Part shown: one piece after another, positions 1-6,555 of the stretch
How the letters are laid out: each line of letters opens with the position of its first letter
How positions within the stretch are numbered: position 1 is the stretch's first letter
Assembly (NCBI GenBank): GCA_011051425.1
Contig: DRLF01000371.1
Coordinates: 1-6,555 of the forward strand
Direction of reading: 5' to 3'
Source: Thiolapillus brandeum
GTDB taxonomy: Bacteria > Pseudomonadota > Gammaproteobacteria > Chromatiales > Chromatiaceae
Length of the DNA: 6,555 bases
Made by a program: the position numbers and the translations under genes
The notes under the pieces: model-generated
The model's input: only the letters and a program-made list of their open reading frames with translations
Told to the model about the DNA's origin: nothing
Databases searched by the model: none

Positions 1-506
1 GCCAAATCAATGGAGCGGTCGCCGATCATTACACTGTTATTTGAAATGCAACCATTATCCAGCAACGTTTCAATCTGCTGCCATTTTTGAATGCCAATAT
101 CGCCACCATTCACAAATTCGAAAAGATGGCGAATTTGAAACAGATCCAGTATTTTTTCAGCGAAGTCCTTTCGCTTGGAGGTGCAAACCCCCATTTTTAC
201 GCAACCATTTTGAGCCAGGCTCGTCAATACGGGTTTCATGCCCTTGTACAGGAGGTTTTCCGAGTATCCAACCTCCGCATATCTTTCCCGATAACTTCCA
301 ACCAGCTTTGCTATCTCTGCTTCATCCATTACGCGGGTGAGTTCTCCAAACGTATGGTCAAGGGGCGGTCCTATGTATTTTTCAATTTCTTCGGGTTCCC
401 TAGCGTTGTATCCGTGTGTGGCCAAAGCATAGTTTAGTGACTTTACTATACCTTCCTTCGGGTCGCTGATGGTGCCGTCCAGATCAAAGATGAGATATTC
501 ATACAT
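1..506 (-). CDS. HAD-superfamily hydrolase, phosphoglycolate phosphatase-like (partial, C-terminus off the left edge)
   Basis: Reading the minus strand from ATG at 506-504 gives 168 complete codons with no stop up to the edge. The four HAD motifs are all visible. Motif I is FDLDGT, with nucleophile Asp8 and acid/base Asp10. Motif II is the Thr109 region (GVCTSKR). Motif III is Lys141 (IQKWQQ). Motif IV is MIGDRSIDL, with Asp163 and Asp167. The helical stretch between motifs I and II (about residues 15-85) fits a C1-type cap as in Gph-like phosphatases. These enzymes are cytoplasmic Mg2+-dependent phosphomonoesterases; the substrate cannot be told from sequence. The start is supported by AAGGAG seven bases upstream (complement of 514-519). 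Family members usually have about 210-230 residues, so roughly 50 are missing. GC is about 46%, well below the neighbouring operon, and the gene is divergent from mlaF, so it is probably a separate, possibly acquired, unit. Bacterial 5'-nucleotidase or PpaX-like pyrophosphatase are alternatives. Confidence 0.9.
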   Translation of the reverse strand, partial: MYEYLIFDLDGTISDPKEGIVKSLNYALATHGYNAREPEEIEKYIGPPLDHTFGELTRVMDEAEIAKLVGSYRERYAEVGYSENLLYKGMKPVLTSLAQNGCVKMGVCTSKRKDFAEKILDLFQIRHLFEFVNGGDIGIQKWQQIETLLDNGCISNNSVMIGDRSIDL

Positions 507-513
507 GGATTTT

Positions 514-519
514 CTCCTT
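514..519 (-). promoter_or_regulatory. Ribosome binding site of the HAD hydrolase
   Basis: The complement reads AAGGAG, a near-perfect Shine-Dalgarno sequence, seven bases before the minus-strand ATG at 506. It settles the start of a gene that has no other good upstream start in frame. Confidence 0.75.
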
Positions 520-593
520 CATTGGATGGCTGTGTTCTTCGTACCCTGAGGGCAAAACGTTCGGGGATTTTGAGGCTTATGTCAATTCCTATT

Positions 594-605
594 GGGCATT
601 TGCCC
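594..605. repeat. Short palindrome in the divergent intergenic region, possible operator
   Basis: GGGCA (594-598) and TGCCC (601-605) form a perfect inverted repeat around a TT centre. Flanking ATT on the left and TAAT on the right extend the symmetry imperfectly. It lies 18 bases upstream of the predicted -35 box of the mlaF promoter, where a dimeric regulator could bind. A 12-base palindrome can occur by chance, so a regulatory role is only inferred. Confidence 0.25.
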
Positions 606-623
606 TAATGGAGCGGGTTGTTC

Positions 624-652
624 TTGACCCTCGCATAGCAAGTGCGGACAAT
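624..652 (+). promoter_or_regulatory. Predicted sigma70 promoter of the mla operon
   Basis: TTGACC (624-629, five of six matches to the -35 consensus) and GACAAT (647-652, four of six to the -10) are separated by exactly 17 bases. Transcription would begin near 659-660, giving a leader of just under 30 bases before the mlaF ATG. The site sits in the only sizeable gap ahead of the operon. It also argues against the TTG codon at 661 as the mlaF start, since that would fall at the transcript's very 5' end. Confidence 0.55.
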
Positions 653-675
653 GGGCCTTCTTGCAAACTACACTC

Positions 676-680
676 AAGGG
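676..680 (+). promoter_or_regulatory. Ribosome binding site deciding the mlaF start
   Basis: AAGGG lies seven bases before ATG 688. The frame is open further upstream to a TTG at 661, but no comparable purine tract precedes that codon, so ATG 688 is preferred. Confidence 0.6.
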
Positions 681-687
681 CGGCTCG

Positions 688-1566
688 ATGTCCCTTACTG
701 TTGGAACGCAAGGGGGAGGAGCACCGGACGCAGCCGCGCCTGGTAGTGTTCCTCTGCCCGGCGGTCAGCCTCCCCTGGTGCGTATCCGCAACCTGCATTT
801 CAGCCGCGGGGATCGCAAGATCTTCTCCGGCCTGGACATCGACATCCCCCGGGGAAAAATCACCGCCATCATGGGGCCTTCCGGCACCGGCAAGACCACT
901 CTGCTCAAGCTCATTGGCGGGCAGTTGCGCCCGGACCGGGGGAGTGTGGAGGTGGATGGTCAGAATGTACACCGGCTCAACACGGTGGAACTGTACCGGC
1001 TGCGCATGCGCATGGGCATGCTGTTTCAGAGCGGCGCCCTGCTCACGGATCTGAACGTTTTCGAGAACGTGGCCTTTCCCCTGCGCGAACACACACGCCT
1101 GAATGAGTCGATGCTGCGCAAACTGGTGCTGTTGAAGCTGGAAGCGGTGGGGCTGCGCGGGGCGCGGGATCTGATGCCCTCGGAGCTGTCCGGCGGTATG
1201 GCGCGCCGCGTGGCTCTGGCGCGGGCCATTGCCCTGGACCCCATGATGATCATGTACGACGAACCCTTTACCGGCCAGGACCCCATTTCCATGGGCGTGC
1301 TGGTGAAACTGATCCGGCAGCTCAATGACGCCGCGGGACTCACCAGCATCGTGGTCTCTCACGACGTGGAGGAGACCTGCGCCATTGCCGATCTGCTGTA
1401 CGTGATTTCCGATGGCCGGGTGGTGGAGTCCGGTGACCCCAAAGCCCTGCAGGAATCCGGCTCGGAATGGACGCGCCAGTTCATGCACGGCCTGCCGGAT
1501 GGCCCGGTACCTTTTCACTACCCGGCCCCCCCGCTGCAGGCCGACCTGTTCGAGGAAACGCCATGA
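688..1566 (+). CDS. mlaF: Phospholipid ABC transporter ATP-binding protein MlaF
   Basis: MlaF is the cytoplasmic ATPase that powers lipid movement by the MlaFEDB complex. The 292-residue product has a complete nucleotide-binding domain: Walker [10 protein letters not shown] (63-71), Q-loop Gln114 (MLFQSG), signature LSGGMARR (167-174), Walker B MIMYDEP with Asp191 and Glu192, and H-loop His225 (VVSHD). The last 25 or so residues contain GPVPFHYPA, a motif also found in the C-terminal extension of E. coli MlaF, which reaches across the dimer close to MlaB. The protein is about 20 residues longer than E. coli MlaF (269), because of a Gly/Pro/Ala-rich N-terminal stretch (about residues 5-29) before the first strand. 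A GTG at 778 would give a conventional N-terminus but lacks an obvious ribosome site. The stop codon overlaps the mlaE start by four bases (ATGA), implying coupled translation. Confidence 0.96.
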   Translation: MSLTVGTQGGGAPDAAAPGSVPLPGGQPPLVRIRNLHFSRGDRKIFSGLDIDIPRGKITAIMGPSGTGKTTLLKLIGGQLRPDRGSVEVDGQNVHRLNTVELYRLRMRMGMLFQSGALLTDLNVFENVAFPLREHTRLNESMLRKLVLLKLEAVGLRGARDLMPSELSGGMARRVALARAIALDPMMIMYDEPFTGQDPISMGVLVKLIRQLNDAAGLTSIVVSHDVEETCAIADLLYVISDGRVVESGDPKALQESGSEWTRQFMHGLPDGPVPFHYPAPPLQADLFEETP

Positions 1567-2339
1567 CCGGGGCATTCGCAAAACTGGGGCGTTTCGGTAT
1601 CGATTCGGTGCGCCACCTGGGGCGGGCCAGTATCCTGCTGCTGCGCATACTGGGCAGCCTGGGCGAGGTGGTTCGCCGGCCGCGCCTGCTGGTGGAGCAG
1701 CTGTTTTCCGTGGGTGTGCTCACGGTGCTCATCATCGCGGTATCCGGTCTGTTCGTGGGCATGGTGCTGTCGCTGCAGGGCTATTACATACTTTCCCAGT
1801 TTGCGGCGGAAGCCACTCTGGGTGTGATGGTGGCCGCCTCCCTGGTGCGGGAGCTGGGGCCAGTGGTCACGGCCTTGCTTTTCGCCGGGCGGGCCGGTTC
1901 GGCCCTCACCGCCGAAATCGGCCTGATGAAGGCCACGGAGCAGTTGTCCGGCCTGGAAATGATGGCTGTGGACCCGGTCAGACGGGTGCTGACGCCCCGT
2001 TTTCTCGCCGGTTTCATCTCGATGCCTTTGCTGGCGGCCCTGTTCAGCGCCCTGGGTATTCTCGGTGGATGGTTTGTGGGTGTAGGCCTGCTGGGCGTGG
2101 ATGACGGTGCCTGGTGGGGCCAGATGCAGGCGCGTATCGACTGGAACGAAGATCTGGTGAACGGAGTCATAAAGAGCCTGGTGTTCGGTTTCGCCTGCGT
2201 CTGGATTGCCATATTCCAGGGTTACAACAGCGTACCGACCTCGGCCGGCGTCAGTGGCGCCACTACCCGCACCGTGGTGCATTCCTCCCTGGCGGTGCTG
2301 GCTCTTGACTTTGCCTTGACGGCGCTCATGTTCGATTAG
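1563..2339 (+). CDS. mlaE: Phospholipid ABC transporter permease MlaE
   Basis: MlaE is the inner-membrane permease that forms the lipid pocket of the Mla complex, between the MlaD hexamer and the MlaF dimer. The product has 258 residues, against about 260 in E. coli. Hydrophobic segments are seen near residues 51-75, 86-110, 147-178, 204-222 and 240-257, after an amphipathic N-terminal helix. The family hallmark is the stretch from LVRELGP (94-100) through [13 protein letters not shown] (108-120) to the MKATEQL segment (122-128), which forms the coupling region to MlaF. The ATG at 1563 overlaps the end of mlaF. GAGG at 1552-1555 serves as ribosome site inside mlaF. The frame stays open upstream to 1467, but that part overlaps mlaF coding sequence and lacks homology, so the short form is chosen. 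Confidence 0.96.
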   Translation: MTGAFAKLGRFGIDSVRHLGRASILLLRILGSLGEVVRRPRLLVEQLFSVGVLTVLIIAVSGLFVGMVLSLQGYYILSQFAAEATLGVMVAASLVRELGPVVTALLFAGRAGSALTAEIGLMKATEQLSGLEMMAVDPVRRVLTPRFLAGFISMPLLAALFSALGILGGWFVGVGLLGVDDGAWWGQMQARIDWNEDLVNGVIKSLVFGFACVWIAIFQGYNSVPTSAGVSGATTRTVVHSSLAVLALDFALTALMFD

Positions 2340-2347
2340 GAAACAAA

Positions 2348-2818
2348 ATGAAACTTGCGAAACAAACAGAAGTCTTAGTGGGAGTGTTCATGGCCATTGG
2401 CCTGCTGGCGCTGTTTTTTCTGGCGATGAAGGTCAGTAACCTGGGCACGATAAATACCGGTGATAGCTACCGTGTCACGGCCCGTTTCGACAACATCGGC
2501 AGCCTCAAGACCAAGGCGCCGGTCACCATGGCAGGTGTCGAAATCGGCAGGGTGGTGGAGATCGGATTTGACAAGGAGCGCTTCCAGGCGGTCGTGGGTA
2601 TGGATGTCTATGCCAATTACGACCAGATACCTGAAGATACCTACGCCAAGATCCTCACTGCCGGTCTGCTGGGCGAACAGTATATCGGCCTCGATCCCGG
2701 TGGCAGCGATGAAGTGCTGAAGAACGGAAGTGAAATTGAAATAACCCAGTCTGCACTGGTGCTCGAAGATGTGATTGGTCAGTTCATCTTCAGCAAGGCG
2801 CAGGAAGGAGAGAAATAG
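2348..2818 (+). CDS. mlaD: MCE-domain phospholipid transport protein MlaD
   Basis: MlaD is the membrane-anchored periplasmic protein whose MCE-domain hexamer forms the channel on top of MlaE and contacts MlaC. The 156-residue product starts with one transmembrane anchor (about 8-27). One MCE domain follows (about 39-117), including VTMAGVEIGRV (59-69) and the pore-loop stretch ILTAGLLGEQYIGLD (102-116). A C-terminal helical region (SALVLEDVIGQFIF, 135-148) continues the hydrophobic channel. It ends soon after this helix, whereas E. coli MlaD (183 residues) carries an additional polar, probably disordered tail; the functional parts are all present. AGGA at 2338-2341 overlaps the mlaE stop codon and lies six bases before the ATG. 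The mlaC start follows directly after the stop. Confidence 0.95.
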   Translation: MKLAKQTEVLVGVFMAIGLLALFFLAMKVSNLGTINTGDSYRVTARFDNIGSLKTKAPVTMAGVEIGRVVEIGFDKERFQAVVGMDVYANYDQIPEDTYAKILTAGLLGEQYIGLDPGGSDEVLKNGSEIEITQSALVLEDVIGQFIFSKAQEGEK

Positions 2819-3430
2819 ATGATAAAAGGAGTTTTTCTTGGCCTGGTTCTGCTGTTTGGCGGGACGGCGGTGCAGGCGGCTCAGCCACAGCCGGTGGAGC
2901 TGATTCGCTCGACGGCTGACTATGTGTTGAAGCAGGTGCGTGCGCGCAAGGCGGAGCTGGAAAAGGACAGCAGCGGTATTTACGATCTGGTACAGCAGAA
3001 GGTGCTGCCCCATTTCGATTTCCGCATCATGAGCCGTGGCGCGCTGGGAAAATACTGGCGCAGGGCAACCGAGAAACAGAAGAACGAGATTGCTCACGAG
3101 TTTCAGGAGTTATTGGTGCGCACCTATGCAACCACGCTGCTCAACTATTCGGATCAGGAAATAGAATACCTGCCCTACCGGGGAAAACCGGGTGATAAGC
3201 GCGTCACTGTTTCCACCCGTGTGCACAACAATGGCGGGCCGCCCATTCCCATCAACTACCGCCTGTACCGGCAGAGCAACGGTGCCTGGAAGATCTATGA
3301 TGTTGTCGTGGATGGTGTGAGCCTGGTTTCCAATTATCGCGGGAGTTTTTCTGCGGAAGTGAAGAAACATGGCATTGACGGTCTGATCGCCACCCTGCAG
3401 AAGCACAACAAGCAGCAGCGGGGCGTATGA
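2819..3430 (+). CDS. mlaC: Periplasmic phospholipid-binding protein MlaC
   Basis: MlaC is the soluble carrier that ferries phospholipid between the MlaFEDB complex and the outer-membrane MlaA complex. The 203-residue product has a typical Sec signal peptide: MIKG, a hydrophobic core at about 5-16, and a cleavage site AVQA/AQPQ after residue 20. The mature part is a single MlaC/Ttg2D-type domain (about 24-195). Recognisable conserved regions are PHFDFRIMSRGALGKYW (64-80), the helix containing FQELLVRTYA (95-104), and the strand pair ending in YDVVVDGVSLVSNYR (160-174). The length matches the family (E. coli 211). The ATG abuts the mlaD stop codon with no gap, and AAGGAG at 2805-2810 inside mlaD is a strong ribosome site. 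The stop TGA is followed by only one codon before the in-frame mlaB ATG. Confidence 0.95.
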   Translation: MIKGVFLGLVLLFGGTAVQAAQPQPVELIRSTADYVLKQVRARKAELEKDSSGIYDLVQQKVLPHFDFRIMSRGALGKYWRRATEKQKNEIAHEFQELLVRTYATTLLNYSDQEIEYLPYRGKPGDKRVTVSTRVHNNGGPPIPINYRLYRQSNGAWKIYDVVVDGVSLVSNYRGSFSAEVKKHGIDGLIATLQKHNKQQRGV

Positions 3431-3433
3431 TTC

Positions 3434-3700
3434 ATGTCGCGCTGGGAACTCAAGGGCGTGCTGAATCTTTCCACCGTGCCTGATATCTGGCAGGACCTGG
3501 CGGCGAAGATTCACCGCAGCAAACAGCTTACCGTCTCCCTGGCCGGGGTGAAAAGCGCAAGCAGCGCGGCGCTGGCCCTGCTCCTGCAGGGGCTGGATGA
3601 GGCGCGGGATGCAGGTTGTGAGCTGCATTATGAGCAGATTCCCGCAGATCTGAGAGCGCTGGCCCAGGTCAGCAATGTTCAGGAAATTCTGGGCGCATAG
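3434..3700 (+). CDS. mlaB: STAS-domain protein MlaB
   Basis: MlaB is a small cytoplasmic STAS-domain protein that binds MlaF and supports assembly and activity of the transporter. The 88-residue product is one STAS fold: WELKGVLN start, TVPDIW helix, SLAG strand, then LALLLQGLDEARDAG helix (47-61) and a final helix. By comparison with E. coli MlaB (97 residues), the motif DTGG, which contains the functionally important Thr52, is replaced by SSAA (43-46). Ser44 takes the position of that threonine. The N-terminus is a few residues shorter than usual, but no earlier start is possible because the in-frame mlaC stop lies six bases upstream. Only a weak GGGG tract (3420-3423) precedes it, so translation probably depends on coupling to mlaC. 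Assignment relies on the STAS pattern plus position, as similarity is low. Confidence 0.88.
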   Translation: MSRWELKGVLNLSTVPDIWQDLAAKIHRSKQLTVSLAGVKSASSAALALLLQGLDEARDAGCELHYEQIPADLRALAQVSNVQEILGA

Positions 3701-3762
3701 CGCCGGCCGCCAAAGTTTATTATCATGGCGGGCTCTTTTGTATCGAATCCAGGCCATGATGA

Positions 3763-5022
<1,260 letters not shown>

Positions 5023-5034
5023 CGGCACAGGAAC

Positions 5035-5676
5035 ATGATGGAATTCAAATCACCCATAACCATTGCGCTGCCCAAGGGGCGCATACTGAAAGATACCCTG
5101 CCGCTGCTGGCGCATGTGGGCATCGAATTGCGGGATGATCCGGATACCAGCCGCAAGCTGATCCTGGATACCAACATCGATGCCATGAAGGTGGTGCTGA
5201 TCCGCGCCACCGACGTTCCCACCTACGTGCAGTGGGGCGCGGCAGATCTCGGCGTCACCGGCAAGGACACGCTGGTGGAGCATGGCGGGGAAGGCCTGTA
5301 TGAGCCGCTGGATCTGCAGATTGCCAAATGCCGGCTGATGGTGGCGGGGCATCCGGATGCCAGCCTGGACGGGCAGCGTCTGCGCATCGCCACCAAATAC
5401 GTCAAGGCCGCCAAGCGGCATTTTGCCGCCAAGGGCCAGCAGGTGGAGATCATCAAACTGTATGGTTCCATGGAACTGGCGCCCTTGGTGGGCCTGTCCG
5501 ATCTTATCGTGGACCTGGTGGAAAGCGGCAACACCCTCAAGGCCAATGGCCTGGTGCCCCTGGAGTTCGTCATGGACATCAGCTCCCGGCTGGTGGTGAA
5601 CAAGGCGAGCTGGAAAATGAAACATGAAACCATTATCGCGCTGGTGGAAAGCCTCGCGGAGGTGATCAATGGCTGA
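5035..5676 (+). CDS. hisG: ATP phosphoribosyltransferase, short form (HisG catalytic subunit)
   Basis: HisG condenses ATP with PRPP to phosphoribosyl-ATP, the first and rate-limiting step of histidine synthesis. The 213-residue product has IALPKGRI near the N-terminus (10-17) and the PRPP-binding signature [13 protein letters not shown] (156-168). It ends at about residue 213, so it lacks the roughly 80-residue C-terminal ACT-like regulatory domain of the E. coli-type enzyme (299 residues). It is therefore the HisG-S type, known to work as a hetero-octamer with HisZ, a histidyl-tRNA synthetase paralogue, which carries the histidine feedback control. No hisZ is seen here. AGGA at 5029-5032 is too close to ATG 5035 and fits the adjacent ATG 5038 better, so the true start may be one codon later. 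It overlaps hisD by eight bases. Confidence 0.96.
   Translation: MMEFKSPITIALPKGRILKDTLPLLAHVGIELRDDPDTSRKLILDTNIDAMKVVLIRATDVPTYVQWGAADLGVTGKDTLVEHGGEGLYEPLDLQIAKCRLMVAGHPDASLDGQRLRIATKYVKAAKRHFAAKGQQVEIIKLYGSMELAPLVGLSDLIVDLVESGNTLKANGLVPLEFVMDISSRLVVNKASWKMKHETIIALVESLAEVING
5658..5662 (+). promoter_or_regulatory. Ribosome binding site of hisD inside hisG
   Basis: GGAGG lies six bases before the hisD ATG at 5669 and within the last codons of hisG. It is one of the strongest Shine-Dalgarno matches in the operon and fixes the hisD start. Confidence 0.7.
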
Positions 5677-6555
5677 CATACGCAAACTCGACGCCAACAC
5701 GGCTGATTTTCAGGCGCAGCTCGATGAGCTGCTGGCCTGGGACAACGTCTCCGACACTGCCGTCAATGACACGGTCAACGACATCATCGCCCGTATCCGC
5801 AGCGAAGGGGATGCCGCCCTGCTGGAATTCACCAACCGCTTCGACGGTTGGCAGGCAGAATCTGCGGCAGACCTGGAAATCCCCAAGAACCGGCTGGAAC
5901 AGGCCTGGAACAGCATTCCCCAGGACCAGCGGCAGGCCCTGGAACATGCGGCAACCCGCATCCGGGCTTATGCCGAACGTCAGAAAATGGCTGGCTGGGA
6001 ATACGAGGAAGCCGACGGCACCCTACTGGGCCAGCAGGTGACGCCCCTGGACCGGGTGGGCCTGTACGTGCCCGGCGGCAAGGCGGCCTATCCCTCATCC
6101 GTGCTCATGAACGCCATTCCCGCCAAGGTGGCCGGGGTGGGGCAGCTCATCATGGTGGTGCCCACGCCCGGCGGAGAGGTCAATGAGCTGGTGTTTGCGG
6201 CTGCGCACGTCTCCGGCGTGGACCGGGTGTTCGCCGTGGGTGGCGCTCAGGCCGTTGCGGCCCTGGCCTATGGCACGGACACGGTGCCGCCCGTGGACAA
6301 GGTCGTCGGCCCTGGCAATATCTACGTGGCCACGGCCAAGCGGACGGTATTCGGTCAGGTGGGCATCGACATGGTGGCCGGACCTTCCGAGATTCTCATC
6401 ATCTGTGATGGCCGCACTAACCCCCAGTGGGTGGCCATGGATCTGTTCTCCCAGGCGGAACATGACGAGGATGCCCAGTCCATCCTGCTGTGTCCGGACG
6501 CCGGTTTCATCGAGCGCGTGGAAGCGGCCATCGACGAGCTGCTGCCGGACATGGA
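5669..6555 (+). CDS. hisD: Histidinol dehydrogenase HisD (partial, C-terminus off the right edge)
   Basis: HisD carries out the last two steps of histidine synthesis, oxidising L-histidinol to L-histidine with two NAD+ and a bound zinc. The window holds 295 codons of an enzyme that is about 430 residues long, open to the edge. The family signature is clear: [19 protein letters not shown] (130-148), [13 protein letters not shown] (191-203), [14 protein letters not shown] (212-225), and [14 protein letters not shown] (232-245). [11 protein letters not shown] (260-270) supplies Gln262 and His265, matching the first two zinc ligands of E. coli HisD (Gln259, His262). The catalytic Glu-His pair and the remaining zinc ligands lie beyond the edge. 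The ATG overlaps the hisG end by eight bases. hisC commonly follows in this gene order. Confidence 0.97.
   Translation, partial: MADIRKLDANTADFQAQLDELLAWDNVSDTAVNDTVNDIIARIRSEGDAALLEFTNRFDGWQAESAADLEIPKNRLEQAWNSIPQDQRQALEHAATRIRAYAERQKMAGWEYEEADGTLLGQQVTPLDRVGLYVPGGKAAYPSSVLMNAIPAKVAGVGQLIMVVPTPGGEVNELVFAAAHVSGVDRVFAVGGAQAVAALAYGTDTVPPVDKVVGPGNIYVATAKRTVFGQVGIDMVAGPSEILIICDGRTNPQWVAMDLFSQAEHDEDAQSILLCPDAGFIERVEAAIDELLPDM

Noticed and set aside
41..437. Plus-strand open frames of about 100 codons at the left edge
   Set aside because: They overlap the minus-strand HAD phosphatase, whose four catalytic motifs are intact. The plus-strand products resemble nothing and lack good ribosome sites.
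544..552. CCCT-G-AGGG inverted repeat as a terminator
   Set aside because: The stem has only four base pairs, no T-tract follows on either strand, and it lies upstream of both genes.
557..585. Minus-strand promoter for the HAD gene based on a perfect TTGACA at 580-585
   Set aside because: At spacings of 16-18 bases the -10 hexamer matches the consensus at only about two positions, so no complete promoter can be supported.
1467..1562. N-terminally extended MlaE starting at the upstream ATG 1467
   Set aside because: The extra 32 residues are Pro/Gly-rich and lie wholly over mlaF coding sequence. ATG 1563 gives the normal family length.
589..1581. A 330-codon open frame on the minus strand opposite mlaF
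   Set aside because: It is antisense to a clear ABC ATPase, has a low-complexity His/Gln/Arg-rich product and no known motif.
3691..3712. GC-rich bases after mlaB as an intrinsic terminator
   Set aside because: No stable stem followed by a T-run can be drawn, so transcription may well continue into murA.

Overview
This is an ordinary chromosomal stretch of a gammaproteobacterium with fairly high GC. The main operon is about 60% GC or more (by eye). The gene order mlaF-mlaE-mlaD-mlaC-mlaB, murA, hisG, hisD on one strand is a well-known gammaproteobacterial arrangement (Pseudomonas and purple-sulfur-bacterium-like relatives). The short HisG form also fits that group. A genus cannot be fixed from the sequence; a Chromatiales or Ectothiorhodospira-like lineage is a guess.

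Layout. Bases 1-506 on the minus strand hold the N-terminal 168 codons of a HAD-superfamily phosphatase; its C-terminus lies beyond the left edge. This gene is clearly AT-richer (about 46% GC by hand count) than the rest. A divergent intergenic region (507-687) follows. It holds a good sigma70-type promoter reading towards mlaF and a small palindrome. Bases 688-3700 encode the full inner-membrane and periplasmic part of the Mla lipid-transport system: MlaF ATPase, MlaE permease, MlaD MCE protein, MlaC periplasmic carrier and MlaB STAS protein. The genes overlap or nearly touch. A 62-base spacer leads into murA (3763-5022, UDP-GlcNAc enolpyruvyl transferase), then hisG (5035-5676, short-form ATP phosphoribosyltransferase) and the first 295 codons of hisD (5669 to the right edge, histidinol dehydrogenase).

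How the genes work together. MlaF2E2D6B2 is the inner-membrane ABC complex that exchanges phospholipid with MlaC, which shuttles to the outer-membrane MlaA complex (not in this window). This maintains outer-membrane lipid asymmetry. MurA starts peptidoglycan precursor synthesis. HisG and HisD are the first and last enzymes of histidine synthesis. A short HisG is expected to need HisZ, which must be encoded elsewhere.

No previously undescribed system is visible. The points worth a second look are small: no bolA/ibaG gene between mlaB and murA, the AT-rich HAD gene beside the mla promoter, a one-stop-codon in-frame junction between mlaC and mlaB, substitutions in the usual MlaB core motif, and a weak translation start for murA. 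No tRNA, rRNA, CRISPR, insertion sequence or convincing terminator was seen.
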